Assembly (NCBI GenBank): GCA_019693395.1
Contig: JAAMXP010001834.1
Span: 1 to 62,682, forward strand
Source of the DNA: Ettlia oleoabundans
Taxonomy: Eukaryota; Chlorophyta; Chlorophyceae; Chlamydomonadales
Reading direction: 5' to 3'
DNA: 62,682 nucleotides
The stretch's first letter is position 1, and each line of letters opens with the position of its first letter. The notes beneath the pieces were generated by a model that was not told the origin of the DNA, did not search any database, and was given only the letters and a program-made list of their open reading frames with translations. Shown here one piece after another: positions 62,655-62,682 of this stretch. Made by a program: the position numbers and the translations under genes.

Positions 62655-62682
62655 GTGTGTGTGTGTGTGTGGGGTGGGGGGG
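62655..62682. repeat. (GT)n and poly-G tract at the window end
   Basis: About eight GT units followed by G-rich sequence close the window. They lie in the intron upstream of the heliorhodopsin-like helix-6 exon. Confidence 0.85.

Overview
This is a gene-dense, intron-rich nuclear window from a eukaryote, most likely a green alga (Chlorophyta, perhaps Trebouxiophyceae; the class is inference). Nearly every gene is split into short exons with GTGAG/GTGGG donors and CTGCAG acceptors. The coding sequence is GC-rich and Ala/Gly/Gln-rich. The gene set (plant-type DNA polymerase lambda, a pheophorbide-oxygenase-like tail, an LRR receptor kinase with a Raf-like catalytic domain, long-chain-base kinase, eukaryotic UDP-galactopyranose mutase) fits an alga. 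I saw no operons, rRNA, tRNA, CRISPR array, phage or intact transposon.

Layout from left to right. 1-9 kb: a four-helix membrane protein (885-2979), an orphan minus-strand C-terminus of a PAO/TIC55-type oxygenase (about 3.4-3.7 kb), a small two-helix membrane ORF (4737-5009) and an unrecognised seven- to eight-exon gene (5689-8966). 9-22 kb: sphingosine/long-chain-base kinase (9322-12915) and an 8.2-kb LRR receptor-like kinase whose ectodomain is two tandem copies of one exon block (13436-21658). 23-29 kb: a UBC12/RCE1-type NEDD8 E2 homologue lacking the catalytic Cys (minus, 23056-24477), divergent from an F-box/RCC1 protein (25474-28919). 29.7-45.5 kb: DNA polymerase lambda (minus, 29680-35589), head-to-head with an alpha-solenoid protein (35740-38566), then a large ARM/HEAT-like protein with a long disordered N-terminus (38914-45457). 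46-61 kb: F-box/LRR protein (46455-50388), mitochondrial ribosomal protein mS29/DAP3 (minus, 51150-54348), divergent from UDP-galactopyranose mutase (54791-60786). Right edge: the last two recognisable transmembrane exons of a probable heliorhodopsin (minus, 62077-62639, partial).

Most genes are unrelated housekeeping or signalling genes, as is usual for a nuclear chromosome. Three of them (the degenerate NEDD8-E2 homologue and two F-box proteins) touch cullin-RING ubiquitin biology, but I treat that as coincidence unless shown otherwise. The strongest leads are the catalytically dead UBC12-like protein, the heliorhodopsin fragment, the duplicated receptor ectodomain coupled to a DFN-type kinase, the Gln-rich insertion inside the Pol lambda BRCT domain, and repeated use of GC-AG introns. 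Exon structures were assembled by eye from reading frame, splice consensus and family resemblance; no alignment was run.
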